NCBI GenBank assembly: GCA_905480545.1
Contig: CAJQQR010000025.1
Location: forward strand, 1 to 64,000
Origin: an uncultured Pirellulaceae bacterium
GTDB lineage: Bacteria; Planctomycetota; Planctomycetia; Pirellulales; Pirellulaceae
Direction: 5' to 3'
Length of the DNA: 64,000 bases
Shown here one piece after another: positions 1 to 9,479 of the stretch. The notes below the pieces were generated by a model. It made no database searches and was not told where the DNA came from. It saw only the letters and a program-made list of their open reading frames with translations. Position numbers and translations under genes: made by a program. Numbering within the stretch: position 1 is the stretch's first letter; every line of letters begins with the position of its first letter.

Positions 1-2
1 GA

Positions 3-1475
3 TGGCTCACCAGTGGCCGCCATCCTTTGGTTGCTCGAGTGCTGGTCAATCGGTTTTGGCTCCACCATTTCGGAAAGGCACTCGTTTCGACACCGGAAGA
101 ATTCGGAAAATTGGGCACGGTTCCGTCGCATCCCCAGTTGCTGGATTGGCTGGCCGATGAGTTTATGGCCAAAGGCTGGAGTCTAAAGCAACTTCATCGA
201 TTAATCCTCAAATCGACCGTTTATCGTCAAGCGTCCACGCGGCATCAGGCCGGTAACCAAACCGATCAGAACAATGATCTATATTGGCATTTTCCGGTAC
301 ATCGCTTGGACGCAGAAGTAATTCGTGATTCGATGATGGCCCTCGGCAATCGACTTGATCTAGAGACTCAATTTGGGGCACCAGCGGAATTCAAAGAAGA
401 CGAAACGGGACAGGTCGTGGTGTCGGGTGAAAAACAACGACGAAGCGTGTATTTGCAGGTTCGACGATCCAAGCCTGTTTCGATACTGGAATCGTTTGAC
501 GCTCCAACCATGAAAGTCAATTGTACGGTCCGAAGTTCGACGACGGCGGCCACTCAATCACTGATGTTGATGAACAGCAATTTTGTTTTAAATGCAGCAA
601 AAGCATTTGCCATCCGTATCAATCATGAAGCAAACTCCGTCGACTCGAAACACGTTCCCAATAACTTGCTTGATCAAGTCGTTGAGAATTACGAAAACGT
701 CAATCCATGGAGCTACGGTTACGGTTTTGTTGAAGAAGTAGAACGAGAGCCACGCGGGGAGGCTTCCAGAGTTCGAGCTAGTCGATTGCAAGCGAATGTT
801 CGGTTTACGACGTATCCGCTATTCCTGCAGAACACCTGGAAAGGAGGCGAAAAACTACCCGATCCTAAAATTGGTTGGAGCTTTGTCAATTCAACTATGG
901 GGCATCCGGATGTAAAACGTGCAGCTACGATCCGACGCTGGACTTCTCCGGTGACCGGCAAAATCAGGATCACAGGTGAGATTTCACACGCAGCAGAGGC
1001 CGGTGATGGTGTCGAACTGCAGGTCGTTAGCGATCAAAAAGGTATGCTCGATTCCGTTATTGTTCATCATTCTAAAAAGGAATACACAGTAGAAACCGAC
1101 GTCAAAAAAGGTGAAGTTGTTGATACGGTCGTGTCCGCTCGAGAAAATCACGTGTCTGATTCGTTCTCAAATACTTTCAATATCGTGTTGGTGAAAGACG
1201 AAACAGCATTTGAAACGTGGAATTCAGAAAAAGAATTTCAGGGTCCTGCGACCACTGATTCATTGCAGGCACCGGTGTCCAAACAAATTGTTTACGCCTG
1301 GCAATTAGCTTATGGCCGCGAGCCATCGAACGAAGAATTTCAGTTGGCAACGCAATTTCTCCAACGACAATTTGAATTATTGAGACGTGAAAAATCTAAG
1401 CAACCGATTCGGCAGGCGATGATCAATCTTTGTCAATCGCTTTTGAGTTCCAACGAATTCCTCTATTTCAATTAA
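3..1475 (+). CDS. DUF1553 (PSD1-type) planctomycete protein, C-terminal part, 5' partial
   Basis: The reading frame is open through the left edge of the window, so this is the C-terminal part of a longer DUF1549/DUF1553 protein. The first visible residues lead into RVLVNRFWLHHFGKALVSTP, the classical start of DUF1553, followed by a PSHPQLLDWLADEF block and an RSVYLQVRRS block. The family motif LMLMNSNFVLNAA and the terminal YGREPSNEEF...SSNEFLYFN are both present. Between them, from about position 680 to 1200, lies an inserted stretch of about 170 residues. It contains RRWTSPVTGKIRITGEI and looks like a beta-sandwich. The DUF1501 gene follows 81 bp downstream on the same strand, which is the usual pairing. 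The biochemical function of the family is unknown; secretion or surface association is inferred from relatives. Confidence 0.9.
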   Translation, partial: WLTSGRHPLVARVLVNRFWLHHFGKALVSTPEEFGKLGTVPSHPQLLDWLADEFMAKGWSLKQLHRLILKSTVYRQASTRHQAGNQTDQNNDLYWHFPVHRLDAEVIRDSMMALGNRLDLETQFGAPAEFKEDETGQVVVSGEKQRRSVYLQVRRSKPVSILESFDAPTMKVNCTVRSSTTAATQSLMLMNSNFVLNAAKAFAIRINHEANSVDSKHVPNNLLDQVVENYENVNPWSYGYGFVEEVEREPRGEASRVRASRLQANVRFTTYPLFLQNTWKGGEKLPDPKIGWSFVNSTMGHPDVKRAATIRRWTSPVTGKIRITGEISHAAEAGDGVELQVVSDQKGMLDSVIVHHSKKEYTVETDVKKGEVVDTVVSARENHVSDSFSNTFNIVLVKDETAFETWNSEKEFQGPATTDSLQAPVSKQIVYAWQLAYGREPSNEEFQLATQFLQRQFELLRREKSKQPIRQAMINLCQSLLSSNEFLYFN

Positions 1476-1556
1476 GCGTTTTGTCGAATGAGCTTCCGCT
1501 TATGGAAATAAAAAAATGAGTCCCAACGAGCCAGAAATTAAAATAAGTCTACAACC

Positions 1557-2984
1557 ATGAGTATTTCACGAAGACGGTTTTTGAAGGAAAACGCGATGGG
1601 TGTCGGCGCGATAGCGTTGACGACGATGCTGCATGATGAACAGGTGTTGGCTATCGATAAGGATAAACTGACTCCAGAAGTCTTTGATCTGTCACCCAAG
1701 CAAACCGTTTTTCAGCCGCAGGCAAAAGCCATGATTTCGCTGTTTCAGCATGGCGGACCTGCGCATATGGACCTGTTTGACCCCAAGCCGGAGCTGACGC
1801 GGATGGACGGGAAATCCTACGACGGAGATATCGCATTCAGTTTTGTTAAACGTGCAACAAAAAAATTGAAAGGAAGTCCGTGGCGGTTTGATAAATACGG
1901 AGAATGCGGAACCGAAATTTCAGAGTTGCTTCCGGAGACAGCCAAAATCGTTGACGATATTTGCCTGATCAGATCCATGCATACAGGCGCCAACGGTCAT
2001 GAGGTGTCAATTCGTTATATGAACAGTGGCATTGCCGGAGTGACTGGTCGACCCTCACTGGGCAGTTGGATTACTTACGCTTTGGGAAGCGAAACCAAAA
2101 ATTTGCCAGCATATATGGTGCTGACTGATCCTGGGGGGCATCCGGTCGATTCGACGCACAATTGGTCGAATGGTTGGATGCCATCGATGTTTCAGGGGAC
2201 CGTTTTGCGTGCGACGGAACCACGTATTTTAAATCTGAATGCGCCTCAGCATTTAGCAGGTGAGGTTCAACAGCAAAACCTAGGTTTTCTGGAGGAATTA
2301 AACCGCATGCATCTGAAAAAGCATTCGGGAGAAAGGGATTTAGAAGCCCGAATCGCTAGCTATGAATTGGCTGCCAGAATGCAGGATTCGGCGCATGAGG
2401 CTTTGGATATTTCACAAGAGACCAAGGAGACGCATGAGCAATATGGATTAAATCAAAACGAGTCTAGGGAGTACGGAACCCGCTGTTTGATCGCTCGCCG
2501 ATTGGTCGAACGAGGTGTTCGATTTGTTCAGTTGTTTCATAACGGTCAGCCGTGGGACAATCACAATTCCTTGAAAAAGTCTTTGCCAGCGATTTGCAAA
2601 AAGACTGACAGGCCTTCGGCCGCGTTGGTCCAAGACCTGAAGCAGCGCGGGATGCTCGATGAGGTATTGGTGCATTGGGGGGGCGAGATTGGACGATTGC
2701 CGGTGGTGGAAGGAGATCCAGCAACGGGTGGCCGCGATCACAACGGACAAGGGTTTAGTACCTGGTTAGCGGGCGGTGGAATTCGAGGCGGGATGACCTA
2801 CGGAAATACGGACTCAGTCGGCCATCGAGCGAGCGAAAACGTCGTCACACCAAACGACTATCAGGCCACTGTTCTCCGGTTGTTTGGGATGGACCACAAA
2901 AATCTAAATTTCATGCAGAACGGATTGCCCCAAAAATTGGTCGTGAAGGACAAGTCGCGTGTGCTGACGGAAATTATCGCATAG
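1557..2984 (+). CDS. DUF1501 family protein, Tat-exported
   Basis: 475 residues. It starts with a twin-arginine signal (SRRRFLKENAMG, residues 4-15) and a hydrophobic stretch to about residue 25. DUF1501 belongs to the alkaline phosphatase/sulfatase-like fold. Family motifs are HGGPAHMDLFDPKPE (65-79), a middle CLIARRLVERGVRFVQLFH block, and the late metal-site-like motifs GGEIGRLP and GGRDHNGQGF near residues 374-396. The start ATG is the one that places the RR motif at the N-terminus. It forms a pair with the DUF1553 protein 81 bp upstream, presumably one transcript. The substrate is unknown. GGEIGRLP departs from the more common GGEFGRTP, and there is a short insertion before RDHN. Confidence 0.93.
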   Translation: MSISRRRFLKENAMGVGAIALTTMLHDEQVLAIDKDKLTPEVFDLSPKQTVFQPQAKAMISLFQHGGPAHMDLFDPKPELTRMDGKSYDGDIAFSFVKRATKKLKGSPWRFDKYGECGTEISELLPETAKIVDDICLIRSMHTGANGHEVSIRYMNSGIAGVTGRPSLGSWITYALGSETKNLPAYMVLTDPGGHPVDSTHNWSNGWMPSMFQGTVLRATEPRILNLNAPQHLAGEVQQQNLGFLEELNRMHLKKHSGERDLEARIASYELAARMQDSAHEALDISQETKETHEQYGLNQNESREYGTRCLIARRLVERGVRFVQLFHNGQPWDNHNSLKKSLPAICKKTDRPSAALVQDLKQRGMLDEVLVHWGGEIGRLPVVEGDPATGGRDHNGQGFSTWLAGGGIRGGMTYGNTDSVGHRASENVVTPNDYQATVLRLFGMDHKNLNFMQNGLPQKLVVKDKSRVLTEIIA

Positions 2985-3042
2985 CGGACCGCGTTCTTTT
3001 TTTTGTTTGTTGCGTTAGGCCAGCAAACTTGGCAATTCTCTA

Positions 3043-4446
3043 TTAACCAAAAAGATCCAGCACCGGTTTGCCGGTGGTGATTGGACGTGAAATCCCGCTG
3101 TTGTTTTGGGGAGCATTCAGCGGAATGTCCAACGCGTGGTAGATGGTTGCCGCCATTTCTTCGGGACGAATGGGATTAGATACCACCTTCGCACCGTGTT
3201 TGTCGGATTTGCCGTAAACTCTTCCCCCAGCTATTCCACATCCTGCAAGAATGGAAGAAAAACATTGCGGCCAATGCTGACGCCCGGGTGGTTGTTGAGT
3301 CAGTACTTTGGGGGTTCTTCCGAATTCACCGGTGACGACAACCAAGGTGTTGTCCAACATTCCACGGTCCTTGAGGTCTGAGAAAAGACCCGAAAGCGCC
3401 TGGTCCAGTCGTGGTAAGCAAAATCCCATTCCGTAGGAACCGTCGCCAAACGCGTTGCCCATGCCCATGTTCCCACCATGCATGTCCCAACTGCTGCTCG
3501 GTGGCCCCTTGGTATCGTGTGGGGCCTGCCCGGTCCAGCCATTAACGGTAACGAACCGCACGCCGGCCTCCACCATGCGACGTGCAAGGAGCAGGTTTTG
3601 TCCAAGAGGATGACGTCCGTACTTGTCCCTTAATTTGTTCGGCTCCTGATCCAGGTTAAATGCATCCCGACCCTCAGGACGCGTCATGGCATCGTAACCT
3701 TTTTCTCTCAAATCGGCCCAGTCGATGCCGCGTGCGTCCCTGGAGAGTACGTTGCTCTCTAGGGTGCCAAGTAATTGCCGGCGATCGGCCAACCGTTTAC
3801 CATCACCAAGGTCATAGATTTCAGGAGGCTTGAAATTTGGCATTGCCGGATGGTTTTTTGCCGAACCTACGAATACCGGGGCATAAGCCGAGCCTAAATA
3901 GCCACCGATGCCAATATTTGGTGCACAAAATACCGGCGGTCCAACACATTTAATCAGCCAGGCGTTGGAAACGATATTGCGTTTGCTCGGCTTGTGTTTG
4001 GCGACGAACGAGCCAAGGTAGGGTTGGTCATCGGTAACGCCCTGCGTCACGCGTTTTGCTGACTGACCGCTAAGCAAATTATGCATGGCGTCGAAGTGAT
4101 TGCTGATGCCTCCGGGATGAGTCATCGAGTTGATCAGCGTAAATTGGTCGGTCAGCTTTGCCAGTTGGGTGTGCATCTCGTTGATGCGCATGCCCGGCAC
4201 TTTCGTGGAAGTGGGCTGGTATGGACCACGAATGGTGTCAGGGGCGTTGGGCTTCATGTCCCATGTATCCACATGGCTCGGACCACCACAGAGCAAGACA
4301 AAAATGCAGGATTTTTCTGCGGCAACAGCATTGCCACTGTTGTCCAGTTTGTCGCTTCCCATGACCATGCCGGGCATGCCCAAAGAAAGGGTTCCCATCC
4401 CGGCCGCCACGAGGGCCTGTCGCCGATTCATTTCATAAGTGTTCAT
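3043..4446 (-). CDS. DUF1501 family protein, Tat-exported (no DUF1553 partner)
   Basis: 467 residues on the minus strand. The N-terminus carries a Tat signal (NRRQALVAAGMGTLSLG); an alternative start at residue 6 (position 4431) gives MNRRQALV. Family motifs are LLCGGPSHVDTWDMKPNAPD, LLARRMVEAGVRFVTVNGW, TGEFGRTPK and a C-terminal PIRPEEMAATIYHALDIPL. It has a long central section around a WDMHGGNMGMGN segment. It lies 183 bp downstream of a Gfo/Idh/MocA dehydrogenase on the same strand rather than beside a DUF1549/DUF1553 gene. It converges with the previous DUF1501, with only about 58 bp between the stops. Export to the periplasm is inferred; substrate unknown. Confidence 0.92.
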   Translation of the reverse strand: MNTYEMNRRQALVAAGMGTLSLGMPGMVMGSDKLDNSGNAVAAEKSCIFVLLCGGPSHVDTWDMKPNAPDTIRGPYQPTSTKVPGMRINEMHTQLAKLTDQFTLINSMTHPGGISNHFDAMHNLLSGQSAKRVTQGVTDDQPYLGSFVAKHKPSKRNIVSNAWLIKCVGPPVFCAPNIGIGGYLGSAYAPVFVGSAKNHPAMPNFKPPEIYDLGDGKRLADRRQLLGTLESNVLSRDARGIDWADLREKGYDAMTRPEGRDAFNLDQEPNKLRDKYGRHPLGQNLLLARRMVEAGVRFVTVNGWTGQAPHDTKGPPSSSWDMHGGNMGMGNAFGDGSYGMGFCLPRLDQALSGLFSDLKDRGMLDNTLVVVTGEFGRTPKVLTQQPPGRQHWPQCFSSILAGCGIAGGRVYGKSDKHGAKVVSNPIRPEEMAATIYHALDIPLNAPQNNSGISRPITTGKPVLDLFG

Positions 4447-4629
4447 GGATGATCACCTGACAAAGTCTGTTCCCGCAAACGATAGCTTGGACCGCAGTAT
4501 CCCAGTCCCGTCGACCAAATGCAACTTAACTTTAGTCGTTTTTCAACAATCGGCTCTATCCAGGTAGATACAAAAACAGCAGGTGTTTCGAAGAAAGAGA
4601 CTCTGTGTCGCCGTGCCTCAAGAATTGGC

Positions 4630-6006
4630 CTACATCTGAATTTCAAAGCGTTTACGGCTCTCTCGATCGACCAGAGATTGAGCCAAATCGTCGCCTACGA
4701 TGCGTTCCTTGACTGGATCCCATTTAATCTTCCGGCCGACGCGGGATGCGATACCCGCAAGGTGACAGGTCGTCAACGCGCGATGATGACTGAAGACGTC
4801 GGACACAGGAGTCTCCCGCTGCACCACGGCTTTGAAGAAGTTGGCGACGTGCCCGGTCATTTTTTGGTTTTTATAGACGCGCTCGAGAGACCCATCCGGC
4901 AATGGGTTGGTTGCAAGGTCCTCGACAGGTTTGCCCACCAATTTTCCACGATTGACAAAGATACGTCCCTTCGTACCTTCGAACAGAATGCCATTGTCGG
5001 TATCGTGCCGAATGGTCAGCTCTAGACCATCTTCATAAACTGCCTTGATATTGAATTTTGTGGCTGTGTTGTAACGATTGGAGACGACTGGGTAACCATC
5101 CTTGAATTCAACCGGGTGCTCAACGAACACCGGGTCCACTGAAATCGGTCCGGTGTGGGTCTTGTTCATCCCCCAGGTAGCAATGTCAACATGATGTGCG
5201 CCCCAGTCCGTCAGCTTGCCACCAGAATAGTCGTACCACCAGCGAAACTCGTAGTGCGCGCGTGACCACGACTTGATAATATTGGGAGCACCGGCTTTGA
5301 ATCTGTAATCGACAAAAGGTGATGGCCCCAGCCAACTGTCCCAATTCAGGTTTTTGGGCGGTGACGCAACTTCGATTTCCGGACTGGTGGGTCCGCCACC
5401 AATCCCACACTGTACTTTCTGCAGACGCCCCAAACGCCCATTACGGATCAATGCGACTGCCTTGATAAACTGGGATGTGCTTCGTTGTTGCGTCCCGACT
5501 TGAAAGACCGCGTCGGTCTTCTTGCAGACTTCACAGATCAAGCGACCTTCCTCAATCGTGAGGGTCATGGGCTTTTCGCAGTAAACATCTTTGCCAGCAA
5601 GCATGGCCTCGATTGCAATCTTTGCGTGCCAGTGGTCCGGCGTACTGATGTGTACCACGTCAATCTTTGGATCGTCAATAACGTTTCGGTAGTCGCCGCT
5701 ACCAACTGGAGATTTGCCAAGCCAATTCTTGACGATGCCCTTTGCCCTTTCAAGTCGATCGGAATCCACGTCACAAACTCTTGTGATATCACCGAACTTC
5801 GGAAATTCCTTGCCAACTCCGTACCGACCGCCTGGAACGAACACGCCTTTGTCCCAACGAATTCCGCACCCGATCACACCGATGCGAGGACGTGCGTTGG
5901 GGCTCTCAAAATGGAGCGCAGAAGCAATCGTGCCAGAACCCAATGATGTCGCTGTGATGCCGGCAGATAACTTCAGAACACTTCGGCGATTCATCCTGTT
6001 GTTCAT
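4630..6006 (-). CDS. Gfo/Idh/MocA family oxidoreductase, Tat-exported
   Basis: 458 residues. The N-terminal Tat signal is MNRRSVLKLSAGITATSLG (an alternative start at residue 5 gives MNRRS). A Rossmann segment follows (RIGVIGCGIRWDKGV, about residues 40-55). The signature HISTPDHWHAKIAIEAMLAGK, as two runs HISTPDHWHA and KIAIEAM, precedes the EKP motif (YCEKPMTLTIEEG, about 144-156). The C-terminal half contains WWYDYSGGKLTDWGAHHVDIA, split as WWYDYSGGKL and TDWGAHHVDI, the substrate domain with its histidine. These planctomycete secreted paralogs probably oxidise or dehydrate sugars with tightly bound NAD(P). It sits between a DUF1579-like gene and an orphan DUF1501. The substrate is not predictable. 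Confidence 0.93.
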   Translation of the reverse strand: MNNRMNRRSVLKLSAGITATSLGSGTIASALHFESPNARPRIGVIGCGIRWDKGVFVPGGRYGVGKEFPKFGDITRVCDVDSDRLERAKGIVKNWLGKSPVGSGDYRNVIDDPKIDVVHISTPDHWHAKIAIEAMLAGKDVYCEKPMTLTIEEGRLICEVCKKTDAVFQVGTQQRSTSQFIKAVALIRNGRLGRLQKVQCGIGGGPTSPEIEVASPPKNLNWDSWLGPSPFVDYRFKAGAPNIIKSWSRAHYEFRWWYDYSGGKLTDWGAHHVDIATWGMNKTHTGPISVDPVFVEHPVEFKDGYPVVSNRYNTATKFNIKAVYEDGLELTIRHDTDNGILFEGTKGRIFVNRGKLVGKPVEDLATNPLPDGSLERVYKNQKMTGHVANFFKAVVQRETPVSDVFSHHRALTTCHLAGIASRVGRKIKWDPVKERIVGDDLAQSLVDRESRKRFEIQM

Positions 6007-6038
6007 TTTTTCATTCCTAACTCAGTACACATTCGCTA

Positions 6039-6524
6039 TTATTTGCCGATCAAAAGCCGAACGTAGGTGGTCTCGACGGCCTCGGCTTCGTCTCCCTCTG
6101 GGGTGATGTTATAAGCAGTAATCGTCAGGTGGTTGTCATCAACCAATTCATATACCGTTTTCCAACCCCACCTTGGTTGGTTTTTACCAACATCATACTC
6201 GCCACTGACGACAAATCCGTGATCCAAGGCAGGGCCTTCTGAAAACATAATCGCGTAATTCATATGGAAGTCGTCGACCCACGAGGATTGATAGTTCTCG
6301 GTGACTGAATTAAACGCAATCAACTCCTCTCCGTGTCGAGCCCTCGCTTGGATCGTCGAATGGTACACATGTCGAAGAAACTGATCGCCAAATACCGGGG
6401 ATATAGTTCCGGTCACGTTCGATTCGTCGGCCAATTTATCAGGCTCAAACCATGTACTACAGGTACCCTCCCAATCACCGACCAATTTTTGGAAGAGCAC
6501 TTTATGTTTTATGCTAGAGTCCAT
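6039..6524 (-). CDS. DUF1579-like small protein
   Basis: 161 residues without a signal peptide or membrane segment. It opens with LVGDWEGTCSTWFEPDKL, the W-x-G-T pattern seen at the start of DUF1579/lipocalin-like families. Several beta-strand-like segments follow (GDQFLRHVYHS, HGFVVSGEYD, LTITAYNITPEGDEAEAVET). The fold would be a small calycin-like barrel. It lies 33 bp upstream of the Gfo/Idh/MocA gene on the same strand and may share its transcript. The assignment rests on pattern only; function unknown. Confidence 0.72.
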   Translation of the reverse strand: MDSSIKHKVLFQKLVGDWEGTCSTWFEPDKLADESNVTGTISPVFGDQFLRHVYHSTIQARARHGEELIAFNSVTENYQSSWVDDFHMNYAIMFSEGPALDHGFVVSGEYDVGKNQPRWGWKTVYELVDDNHLTITAYNITPEGDEAEAVETTYVRLLIGK

Positions 6525-6738
6525 CGTTTGTTAATCGTTCTGGGCCTGAAGGTTGCTTGACTGATGACTTTCTAAAATCCGTGCGTCACCGCGAAATCTG
6601 GAATCTAACCAGTTCGTGCCATTTCATTTTAAGATGAATCGCGGTGGTCCATTATCCTTGGTTGCCGCGTGTGATGTTGATTGAAGACTCAAACCGGTAA
6701 GAAGCTTTAGTATAGGTTTGGCAAAAGCGATTTTGCGA

Positions 6739-7083
6739 TCATACCTGCCACAGTCCCTGGTGAATTCCCCCCTGTTCGTAGATGGCGAATTTTCCATGTC
6801 CCGGGAGTTCCATCGGAGGGTGTGCAATTTTGCACCCTGTTTTTTCAACAGTTGCGACGGCGGTATCGATGTCGTCAACCTGTACGTAAGGTCGGACCAC
6901 GGGCGATTCTGATTCGTGCATTGGTGCACGAACCCCAATCATGCCACCATTGGCTAACTTTGCCACGCGTGCATTTCCAAGAGCTGGATCACCCTCGGCA
7001 AAGATGACATCGTGCAGGTCGGCATATGTCGCGCATGTCGCGTCGACATGGGGTGTAACAATTTCGAGATAGTAGACCAGCAT
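6739..7083 (-). CDS. VOC/glyoxalase-superfamily protein
   Basis: 114 residues, a single-domain vicinal-oxygen-chelate protein. It starts MLVYYLEIVTPHVDATCATY and contains the paired beta-alpha-beta units typical of the fold. In the second half PVVRPYVQVDDIDTAVATVE is followed by GCKIAHPPMELPGHGKFAIY and then GGIHQGLW at the end. Such proteins bind a divalent metal and include glyoxalases, dioxygenases and resistance proteins. Nothing here selects one of these. It is the first gene of the minus-strand group running toward position 3043; 214 bp separate it from the DUF1579-like gene. Confidence 0.85.
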   Translation of the reverse strand: MLVYYLEIVTPHVDATCATYADLHDVIFAEGDPALGNARVAKLANGGMIGVRAPMHESESPVVRPYVQVDDIDTAVATVEKTGCKIAHPPMELPGHGKFAIYEQGGIHQGLWQV

Positions 7084-7305
7084 TAATTACTCCTATAATT
7101 TGTCGGGTTTTGATAGACATTTGCATTCGTCTAGTCCTACCGAACATATTCGGTGATCCTCCAGTTTTAGTCTACCCACGTCGGCGGTATCGTTTTGATT
7201 TTGCGATTGCTGCTCCGCAGTTTTGATGATTCACCATTTGCAATTACCTGAGGGTTATTTTTTTGGCTTCGTTACTTTTCTCGGAAAAACGATCGAAAAC
7301 GCGGT

Positions 7306-7806
7306 TTTAGAACGATGGCATGTGAGTTAATACCTGCATCCGTGGAATCGGATCATCCAGCTTTTTGATCGTCTTGCCACAGACTATAGCAAAAACCCTC
7401 CATTGTTCATCCGTTCAAAGTCGCCACCGAATTTCTGTTTTCGGTAAATCATCGAAGTCTGACCGGTGTTCACCTACGCTACGCGATGCCTTGTGGGTAG
7501 CCGAACTCGGCCAGCATTATGGAGCTGGAATTTAGCTGTGCAGGCGTCTTCAAATTCATCGAAACGTTTTACAACTAAAAAAAAGGATTCATCAAACTTT
7601 GGACTGCTAAACACTTGATGAATGCGATAAAAATTTAGCAGGTGATCGCCACCGCGTAATCGAATTTCGCTGCCCATTGGTATTGGGTAACGTAGTACGC
7701 GAAACCTTCTTTGTTGATGCAGCAGCATCTGCCGAATACAATCGATGGTCCGAAAGTAGCCCACGAAAGTCTGAGAATTCCGGTGTTCTTCCAGCAAATT
7801 CTCTTT
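7306..7806 (-). pseudogene. Decayed protein-coding gene, family not recognised
   Basis: On the minus strand an open stretch of about 110 codons (7477-7806, containing GSEIRLRGGDHLLNFYRIHQ and FDESFFLVVKRFDEFEDAC) ends at a TAG at 7474-7476. It continues in the same frame with VNTGQTSMIYRKQKFGGDFE...NNGGF to another stop at 7384. After a one-base shift in a T run the text continues as AIVCGKTIKKLDDPIPRMQV...MPSF and stops at 7306-7308. The consecutive protein-like segments in shifting frames suggest a gene inactivated by a stop and a frameshift. No start codon with good context is visible. I do not recognise the family. Confidence 0.38.
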
Positions 7807-7961
7807 GGATTACAGCCAATATTTCAGCGTGATTTCAGAATGACTAAGCCGTAACCAACTTGAAATATTGATGGTTCATTTACTTCAATGGCTGTGCTTG
7901 CCGCTTAAATACGACCAATTGTTTTTCGTCGAAGTGTGTTTGGCCGTTTTGTGTGAATTGA

Positions 7962-9479
7962 GTGCAAGCAGCAGTGTCATTTTTTGAGAATCCCGTTAGG
8001 TACAACGACATTAAAACAAAAGTTAAAAAGCGAAAGCAACCCGATAGTTTGTCCTCAAATGTTTTGAATGTCGGATTGTTCTTACTCCTGTTTGCTGGGC
8101 CTGCCAGTTTTGCCGGTGCGATTATAGGTCCTGTTCTAGGAAAACAATTCGTGGAAGTGGATATTGCCTGGTGGCAGGGTTTAATTGGCGGGGTGCTCGT
8201 AGGGTCTGTTTGCGGCGTAGTCGGTATCGCGAAAGGAAAGCGTCGCCCTCGTCGAAACTATTCTGACGCACCCGCAGCGATTACTTCGGATTCAAAACAG
8301 GAATCGAGTAACGCAAAAAATATTGAGGACCAAATCCTATTATTGATGGAAGATGTAGACTGCGACTTCGATGTTTTAAAGCAACGTTCATCCGCGGAAA
8401 AAACTTTGGCGTTGGGGGTTCTTACACTCCAACGCCGCGCTACGGGCAGCAGCACCGTCCCTCACCGTGCACACGATCACACCCAAACCGCACTGTATAT
8501 GGAAAACAAAAATCTAGATCTTCCAGATTTTTCACTTCGTCCCCGAATTAAATCCATGCAGGTTTTGGGTAATCTTATCACCGGCACGGAGATTTCATTT
8601 GAAGATAAGCCTGAATTTTCTTCGCGTTATGCTTTGCTTGGTCTGGAGACTCGTGTCCAAGCTTTATTTGGAGAAGAAATTAAAGACTTGCTTTATCAGC
8701 AACCGATTTGGGAAATTCACGCTTCGGGGAAGCGGATGATTCTCTTTGTGCCCAAACGGGAATATCACACAGACGAGGAAAAAGTATTTACCAAAACCGC
8801 CACTAAAATCACCCAACTGTTTGAAAAACGCTGTTTAGCCTTGCAGGCAGACGGAACATTAGGTCATCCCGTTAACGCCTCAGAAATTGAAGCCGAAGTA
8901 GAGAAACTGGGTGGCCCCCTAGCTGGCGTCTACAAGAGAGATTTTAAAAAAAATCACATCACCCGCGACGAAGTACGAGGTTTTTCGCGGCAAGCGACTC
9001 CCCGATCTTTGCCTGAACCATTGCTCCACCAGACTCGCTCGGATCCATTCCTGCTTTTCGTCGGCGGGTTTTTAGCGCTTGCCGCAATTGTCATGTCAAT
9101 ATTGTCTCAAAAAGAACCGGACCACTTGGTATTGTTCATTTTGATCTCCAGTTTTCTTTTTTTATTCAGCGGTGCGGCCATTTTTTTTGCGTCCTATTTT
9201 CCTTGGCGAAGACGATGGATTCTGCGAAATGGTGCAGCTATCCCGGGTGTCATTACCAAGGTCGAATCGACAGGATTTATTAATGGAAATGAAAGGATGT
9301 ACCGCTGCTATGTCAGTTTCAACCACTCTGGCAAGGAATTTTCCAATACATGCTGGATCGATAGCAAGGCTGCCCAACGGGCACAATCTATCGTCGATAC
9401 TGGTCAACCTACCACGATTTTAGCCGACCCAGCCAAGCCCCAGCATTGTCTATTGCCGGAACTGATCGCAATGGTGTAG
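7962..9479 (+). CDS. Membrane protein with DUF3592-like C-terminal region
   Basis: About 505 residues, with two possible GTG starts at 7962 and 7974 and no ribosome binding site to choose between them. The N-terminus is short and basic. It is followed by two hydrophobic helices (NVGLFLLLFAGPASFAGAII and WWQGLIGGVLVGSVCGVVGI). A large hydrophilic middle part of about 250 residues resembles no family I recognise. Then come two further helices (DPFLLFVGGFLALAAIVMSI and HLVLFILISSFLFLFSGAAI) and a C-terminal beta-rich segment. That segment contains GAAIPGVITKVES, YRCYVSFNHSGKEFSN and ADPAKPQHCLLPE, which fits DUF3592. It stands alone between a decayed gene and a divergent spacer. Function unknown. 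Confidence 0.78.
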   Translation: MQAAVSFFENPVRYNDIKTKVKKRKQPDSLSSNVLNVGLFLLLFAGPASFAGAIIGPVLGKQFVEVDIAWWQGLIGGVLVGSVCGVVGIAKGKRRPRRNYSDAPAAITSDSKQESSNAKNIEDQILLLMEDVDCDFDVLKQRSSAEKTLALGVLTLQRRATGSSTVPHRAHDHTQTALYMENKNLDLPDFSLRPRIKSMQVLGNLITGTEISFEDKPEFSSRYALLGLETRVQALFGEEIKDLLYQQPIWEIHASGKRMILFVPKREYHTDEEKVFTKTATKITQLFEKRCLALQADGTLGHPVNASEIEAEVEKLGGPLAGVYKRDFKKNHITRDEVRGFSRQATPRSLPEPLLHQTRSDPFLLFVGGFLALAAIVMSILSQKEPDHLVLFILISSFLFLFSGAAIFFASYFPWRRRWILRNGAAIPGVITKVESTGFINGNERMYRCYVSFNHSGKEFSNTCWIDSKAAQRAQSIVDTGQPTTILADPAKPQHCLLPELIAMV

